Positions 59,756-64,000 of a DNA stretch of 64,000 nt are shown here, in pieces (within the stretch, counting starts at the first letter, position 1; every line of letters begins with the position of its first letter). Made by a program: the position numbers and the translations under genes. The stretch is from CAMBRQ01 sp945870325 (GTDB lineage: Bacteria > Bacillota > Clostridia > Lachnospirales > Lachnospiraceae): assembly GCF_050313795.1 (NCBI RefSeq), contig NZ_JBNPMC010000017.1, forward strand, positions 1-64,000. Reading direction: 5' to 3'. The notes under the pieces were generated by a model, which was not told the DNA's origin, searched no databases, and worked only from the letters and a program-made list of their open reading frames with translations.

Positions 59756-61141
59756 ATGCTTAATGCAATTAATTCAGTTGTAACCGCTATTAATGGAGTT
59801 GTATGGGGATGGCCAATGATTATTCTGTTGTTGGGAGCTCATGTATTTCTGACAATCCGTACAGGATTCATTCAGAAGTATACCATCACAAGAGGTATCA
59901 AATTATCTGTTGCAAAAGATCCGGATGCAGAAGGAGAAGTATCACAGTTCGGAGCATTGACGACAGCATTGGCAGCAACCATTGGTACTGGTAATATCGT
60001 AGGTGTAGGTACTGCAATTGCGCTTGGAGGTCCGGGAGCAGTGCTTTGGTGCTGGCTTACCGGTGTATTTGGAATTGCGACTAAGTATGCAGAGTCTTTT
60101 ATCGCTGTAAAGTACAGAGTTAAGACGGAAGACGGACGTATGCAGGGTGGTGCGATGTATGCGCTTGAGAGAGGTCTGAATATGAAATGGCTGGGCATGC
60201 TGTTCGCAATCTTTGCAGCATTCGCATCCTTTGGTATCGGATGTGCGACTCAGGTTAATTCCATTGCAGAGATCTGTAATACGAATTTTAATGTTCCGCC
60301 ATTGATTGTCGGCATTGTCATTGCAATTTTAACTGCCATTGTTATCTTCGGAGGAATTAAGACGATTGCAAGCGTATGTGAGAGATTAGTGCCGTTTATG
60401 GCGATTTTCTATGTGCTGGGATGTATTATTATCCTGTGTATGAATTATGACTACATAATTCCGGCAATCGGTGTTATCTGCAAACTTGCGTTCAAGCCGG
60501 GCGCAGCAGCGGGTGGTCTGGTAGGTGCAGGAATCACAATGGCAATCCGCTTTGGTGTTGCCCGTGGTCTGTTCTCTAACGAGTCTGGTCTTGGCTCTGC
60601 TCCAATTGCAGCGGCAGCGGCTCAGACAAGGAATCCGGTACGTCAGGCATTGGTGTCTTCTACAGGAACATTCTGGGATACAGTAGTTGTATGTCTGATG
60701 ACGGGGCTTGTTCTGGTAACGACTATTATGAAGAACCCAAATATCAATGCCGATTCTGTTGAGAATGGTGGACAGCTTACTTCATTGGCGTTTGGTCAGA
60801 TCCCTTATCTTGGACCGATCATTTTGACGCTTGGAATTATCTCATTTGCATATTCAACGATTCTTGGATGGGCATACTACGGAGAGCGTTGCGTGGAGTA
60901 TTTTGCAGGGAAGAAAGGATTAATTCCTTATCGTCTTCTCTACGTTGTAATAGCGGCAATTGCACCAATCGTTGCGCTTGATCTGGTATGGCTGATTGCA
61001 GATACATTGAATGCGTTAATGGCGATTCCGAACCTGATAGCCGTGCTTCTTCTGTCCGGAGAAATGGTTCGTGAGACAAAGAAATATATCAATAATCTTG
61101 ATGCAAAGGATGATACTCCAGTTCCAATTGTCAAAAAGTAA
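59756..61141 (+). CDS. Alanine/glycine:cation symporter (AGCS family)
   Basis: A 461-residue membrane protein with about ten hydrophobic segments. AGCS signature TALAATIGTGNIVGVGTAIA near residue 70 and GVARGLFSNESGLGSAPIA near 268 are clear. Family members import alanine or glycine with Na+; given the glycine cleavage operon 4 kb upstream, glycine uptake is attractive but unproven. GAAAGGGG lies before ATG 59756; the longer frame from 59672 runs through the leader hairpin and is rejected. Confidence 0.94.
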   Translation: MLNAINSVVTAINGVVWGWPMIILLLGAHVFLTIRTGFIQKYTITRGIKLSVAKDPDAEGEVSQFGALTTALAATIGTGNIVGVGTAIALGGPGAVLWCWLTGVFGIATKYAESFIAVKYRVKTEDGRMQGGAMYALERGLNMKWLGMLFAIFAAFASFGIGCATQVNSIAEICNTNFNVPPLIVGIVIAILTAIVIFGGIKTIASVCERLVPFMAIFYVLGCIIILCMNYDYIIPAIGVICKLAFKPGAAAGGLVGAGITMAIRFGVARGLFSNESGLGSAPIAAAAAQTRNPVRQALVSSTGTFWDTVVVCLMTGLVLVTTIMKNPNINADSVENGGQLTSLAFGQIPYLGPIILTLGIISFAYSTILGWAYYGERCVEYFAGKKGLIPYRLLYVVIAAIAPIVALDLVWLIADTLNALMAIPNLIAVLLLSGEMVRETKKYINNLDAKDDTPVPIVKK

Positions 61142-61186
61142 AGAGAAGTTAAGAATAATATTTGTGAAATATTTAAAAATTTTCTC

Positions 61187-61215
61187 TTGACAAATCCGCT
61201 TTATTGGATTAATGT
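61187..61215 (+). promoter_or_regulatory. Promoter of the trp T-box operon
   Basis: TTGACA (61187-61192) is clear; TAATGT (61210-61215) at 17 bases is the best but weak -10. Confidence 0.55.
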
Positions 61216-61500
61216 AATGTTGTGAATAAGATGAAACCGTTGAGAAAGAGAAGTAGTTTATCCGACGACATCAAAGAGAGCGGCAGATGGTGAGATTGCT
61301 GTATGAAGTTGATAAGTGAATGGACTTTCGAGGGCAGCCGGAAATCATTAGAGAGTATGGTTTGTCGGGAACCGAACCCGTTATCAATCAGGAGTGTATG
61401 TTAGTACATGAGAAAAGTGGACGATTCGTCAATTTGAGTGGTACCGCGATAATATGTTTATATTACCGTCTCAAACCTTAGGGTTTGGGGCGGTTTCGTT
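61216..61500 (+). promoter_or_regulatory. T-box leader, tryptophan specific
   Basis: The T-box GAGTGGTACCGCGAT lies at 61436-61450. The terminator ACCGTCTCAAACC / GGTTTGGGGCGGT (61465-61493) follows, with a TTCGTTG tail. Stem I carries AGAGAGCGGC and the hand-placed specifier is TGG (61321-61323) after AAGTGAA, which encodes tryptophan. It leads trpXYZ, so transporter expression would rise when tRNA-Trp is uncharged. Confidence 0.9.
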
Positions 61501-61571
61501 GTATTACGGCAATTTTTCTCTCCTAACACCAACAAGAAATCAAAACAAAAAAAGAAAAGGAGAATGAAACA

Positions 61572-62603
61572 ATGAAAAAGAAAGTAGTAGCAGGATTATT
61601 AACAGTAGCAATGGTGGCAGCAATGGTAACAGGATGTGGAAGTTCAGGAGGTTCATCAGAATCTTCTTCCGGGGATTCTGTGAAAGAAAGTTATACCATT
61701 GGTATCTCACAGTTTGCAGAACATGGTTCCCTGGACAATTGCCGGGAGGGATTCCTGGAGGGACTTGCAGAGGAAGGTATCGTAGAAGATGAGAACCTGA
61801 AAGTGGAATATAAGAATGCGGCGGCAGATATGGGTACTGCCGGACAGATCTCAGATAGTTTCGTATCTGACAAGGTAGATCTGATCTGTGCGATTGCGAC
61901 ACCTACCGCTCAGAGCGCATATAATGCGGCCATGGATACGGAGATTCCTGTAATCTATACGGCGGTTACAGATCCGGTTGCGGCAGAACTTGCAGATGAA
62001 GACGGAACACCAGTTGGAGAAGTGACAGGTACTTCTGATAAACTTCCAGTTGAAGAGCAGCTTAAGATGATTCGCGAGATGCTTCCGGATGCTAAGAAGT
62101 TAGGCATTATGTATACTACAAGTGAGGCAAACTCTGTATCAGCAATTGCAGAGTACAAGGAACTGGTTGGAGAATATGGATTTGAACTGGTGGAAAAAGG
62201 AATTACAGCAACTGCGGATGTACCGCTTGCAGCAGATGATCTGTTAAGTGAAGTAGATTGTATTACCAATCTGACAGATAATACGGTTGTCGCATCTCTT
62301 CCGACAATTCTGGAGAAAGCCAATGAGAAGAAGATTCCGGTATTTGGAAGTGAGATTGAGCAGGTGAAGATTGGATGTCTTGCAGCTGAAGGTATTGACT
62401 ATATTGCACTTGGTAAACAGACCGGCAAGATGGCAGCACAGGTGTTAAAAGGTGAGAAGAAAGCATCTGAACTGAATTTTGAACTGATCACAGAGCCTGG
62501 ATTCTATGTAAATAACAAGGTTGCTGAGAACCTTGGAATCACAGTTCCGGAAGAACTTGCGGCTGATGCAGTAGAGAGTTTTGATGAGATTACAGAAGAA
62601 TAA
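61572..62603 (+). CDS. trpX: Tryptophan ABC transporter substrate-binding lipoprotein
   Basis: A 343-residue lipoprotein of the ABC_sub_bind (PF04392) family. Signal peptide with lipobox VTGC, lipidated Cys22, then a Ser/Gly linker. IGISQFAEHGSLDNCREGF starts the first lobe; ICAIATPTAQSA and PVIYTAVTDPVAA follow; GLAAEGIDY-type sequence near 278. The Trp-specific T-box upstream supports the TrpXYZ assignment known in streptococci. AAAAGGAGAATG precedes ATG. Confidence 0.92.
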   Translation: MKKKVVAGLLTVAMVAAMVTGCGSSGGSSESSSGDSVKESYTIGISQFAEHGSLDNCREGFLEGLAEEGIVEDENLKVEYKNAAADMGTAGQISDSFVSDKVDLICAIATPTAQSAYNAAMDTEIPVIYTAVTDPVAAELADEDGTPVGEVTGTSDKLPVEEQLKMIREMLPDAKKLGIMYTTSEANSVSAIAEYKELVGEYGFELVEKGITATADVPLAADDLLSEVDCITNLTDNTVVASLPTILEKANEKKIPVFGSEIEQVKIGCLAAEGIDYIALGKQTGKMAAQVLKGEKKASELNFELITEPGFYVNNKVAENLGITVPEELAADAVESFDEITEE

Positions 62604-62649
62604 AGATTCCATAGCATAAGATATAGAATCAAAGAGTATGGAATAGATT

Positions 62650-63546
62650 GTGGGAGGCATTTTCATGGATTTTATCGTAACAATTATTGAACAGGGCCTG
62701 ATATATGGGATACTGGCACTGGGAGTTTATATCACATATAAGATACTGGATTTTCCGGATCTGACGGTAGATGGAAGTTTCCCTCTGGGGGCAGCGATTA
62801 CAGCTGCCCTCATTACAAGAGGGGTGAATCCATACCTGACGCTTCCATTAGCATTCCTGGTGGGTGTGGTGGCTGGAGTCTGTACAGGTCTGATCCATGT
62901 AAAATGCAGAGTAAGGGATCTGCTGTCCGGCATTATTATGATGACGGCATTGTGGACGATTAATCTGTACATTGCGGGAACCGCGAATGTACCGCTCTTT
63001 TCACAGAAGACAATCTTTAAAAATGACGCTGTAGAGAATATAGTTCCGGATAGTATTGCGCCGTATACGACGTTGCTTATTATATTGGTGCTGGCTGTAA
63101 TCTGTAAGATACTGCTGGATCTGTATCTGAAGACAAAATCAGGTTATCTGTTAAGGGCGGTTGGTGACAATGCTACGCTGGTTACGTCACTTGCAAAAGA
63201 TCAGGGAAATGTGAAGATTCTGGGACTTGCAATTGCCAACGGTCTGGTGTCTCTTGCAGGATGTGTGTTTGCCCAGGAGGAAAGGGTATTCGAGATTTCA
63301 ATGGGTACGGGCGCGATCGTAATCGGATTGGCAAGTGTGATTATCGGAACCAGTATTTTTAAAAAGGTAACCATACTAAAAGCAACTTCTGCGGTTCTAA
63401 TCGGATCGATTATCTACAAAGCGTGCGTGGCAGTGGCTCTTCGCAACTTTGAACCGCAAGCTATGAAGTTGATTACGGCAGTATTATTCCTTATTATTCT
63501 GGTCATCAGTATGGAAAGAAAGACGAAGGTGAAGAAGAATGCTTGA
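62650..63546 (+). CDS. trpY: Tryptophan ABC transporter permease
   Basis: A 298-residue membrane protein of the BPD_transp_2 (LIV-type permease) family with about eight hydrophobic segments. GLIYGILALGVYITYKILDF and DLTVDGSFPLGAAI, GLIHVKCRVRDLLSGIIMM, and LRAVGDNATLVTSL carry the family pattern. GGGAGG precedes ATG; its stop overlaps the trpZ start. Confidence 0.92.
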   Translation: MGGIFMDFIVTIIEQGLIYGILALGVYITYKILDFPDLTVDGSFPLGAAITAALITRGVNPYLTLPLAFLVGVVAGVCTGLIHVKCRVRDLLSGIIMMTALWTINLYIAGTANVPLFSQKTIFKNDAVENIVPDSIAPYTTLLIILVLAVICKILLDLYLKTKSGYLLRAVGDNATLVTSLAKDQGNVKILGLAIANGLVSLAGCVFAQEERVFEISMGTGAIVIGLASVIIGTSIFKKVTILKATSAVLIGSIIYKACVAVALRNFEPQAMKLITAVLFLIILVISMERKTKVKKNA

Positions 63547-64000
63547 ACTAAAAGGAATTCAGAAATATTATAATCCGGGTACGGTAAATGAGATGTGCCT
63601 GTTCGACAATTTTAACCTGACGATTGAAAAAGGAGAGTTCCTTTCTGTAGTTGGAAGCAATGGTTCCGGTAAGACATCCATGCTGAACATTATCTGTGGA
63701 AGTATTCCTCTGGAAGCGGGCAAGATCCTGATTAACGGAAAAGACATTACCAGGGAGAAAGAGTATAAGCGTAATGCGAGAATTGGCCGCGTCTATCAGA
63801 ATCCGGCTATGGGAACCTGCCCATCGCTCACCATACTTGAGAATATGTCTCTTGCAGATAATAAAGGAAAACTTTATGGTTTGGGACGTGGGACTAATAA
63901 GGCGAGGATTGAGTATTACAGGGAACAGCTTCACCAGTTGAATCTGGGATTGGAGGATAAGATGGACGTAAAAGTCGGCGTATTGTCCGGCGGACAGCGG
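63539..64000 (+). CDS. trpZ: Tryptophan ABC transporter ATPase (partial, runs off window)
   Basis: Open to the window end; 154 residues visible. Walker A GSNGSGKTS (residues 39-47), Q loop VYQNPAMGTCPSLTILEN, and the ABC signature LSGGQR at the last bases. Walker B lies beyond the edge. The ATG at 63539 overlaps the trpY stop, with GAAGAAG upstream, so translation is coupled. Confidence 0.92.
   Translation, partial: MLELKGIQKYYNPGTVNEMCLFDNFNLTIEKGEFLSVVGSNGSGKTSMLNIICGSIPLEAGKILINGKDITREKEYKRNARIGRVYQNPAMGTCPSLTILENMSLADNKGKLYGLGRGTNKARIEYYREQLHQLNLGLEDKMDVKVGVLSGGQR

Overview
The window reads as the chromosome of a low-to-mid GC Firmicute, most likely a gut Lachnospiraceae relative (Dorea / Mediterraneibacter / Blautia type). 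The support is AGGAGG ribosome sites, consensus sigma-A promoters, three T-box leaders (Cys, Thr, Trp), a glycine riboswitch, single-chain PurL, split GcvPA/GcvPB, a sigH-type sigma factor, and the Firmicute order cysE-cysS-mrnC-rlmB-sigH. The genus is inference. Nearly all genes are on the + strand, and most are housekeeping.

Layout. 1-12.3 kb: LysR regulator, DUF1461 membrane protein, purL, gdhA, an unusual glycosyltransferase/winged-helix fusion, tRNA-Val and tRNA-Met, ispF, an Eis-like acetyltransferase. 12.3-17.3 kb: DedA, a family-4 glycosyltransferase, a DUF374 acyltransferase that looks truncated by a deletion, and a two-component system. 17.3-22.1 kb: Cys T-box, cysE-cysS-mrnC-rlmB-sigH, tRNA-Thr. 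22.1-38.5 kb: MATE and RarD-like transporters, Nudix, glnS, MocR regulator, cls, purA, asnB, then a response regulator / kinase / lipoprotein operon. 38.6-45.6 kb: SEC-C protein, YdcF, Thr T-box with thioesterase and thrS, DUF1540, AI-2E-type permease, metA. 45.5-47.9 kb: an IS1634-family insertion sequence. 47.9-58.3 kb: riboswitch-controlled glycine cleavage operon gcvT-gcvH-gcvPA-gcvPB-lplA-lpdA-glyA, followed by fchA and folD. 58.4-64 kb: a recombinase-fold protein lacking most catalytic residues, an AGCS amino-acid:cation symporter, and a Trp T-box ahead of trpX-trpY-trpZ (trpZ runs off the end).

Functional links. GcvTHP with lipoate ligase and dihydrolipoyl dehydrogenase converts glycine to CO2, ammonia and methylene-THF. 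GlyA, FolD and the cyclodeaminase FchA process the one-carbon units, and PurL and PurA use folate-dependent purine chemistry. The glycine riboswitch senses the substrate. MetA, CysE/CysS and the Trp importer show amino-acid-responsive control of sulfur and aromatic amino-acid supply.

Two non-coding observations stand out. First, a family of long intergenic palindromes (loci at 1-50, about 1022-1103, 11.5-12.25 kb, 31.97-32.45 kb, 56.22-56.42 kb) has conserved ends (GTGTACG, with an outer GGAATTT) and a conserved but unpaired middle motif. It also has two stem blocks that are perfectly or nearly perfectly self-complementary yet differ in sequence from copy to copy. I do not recognise this family. 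Second, the IS1634-like element sits between exact 159-bp direct repeats that carry the metA 3' end and a perfect consensus promoter. The long duplication rebuilt the gcv promoter on the far side of the insertion and left a second, redirected copy that fires into the element antisense to its transposase.
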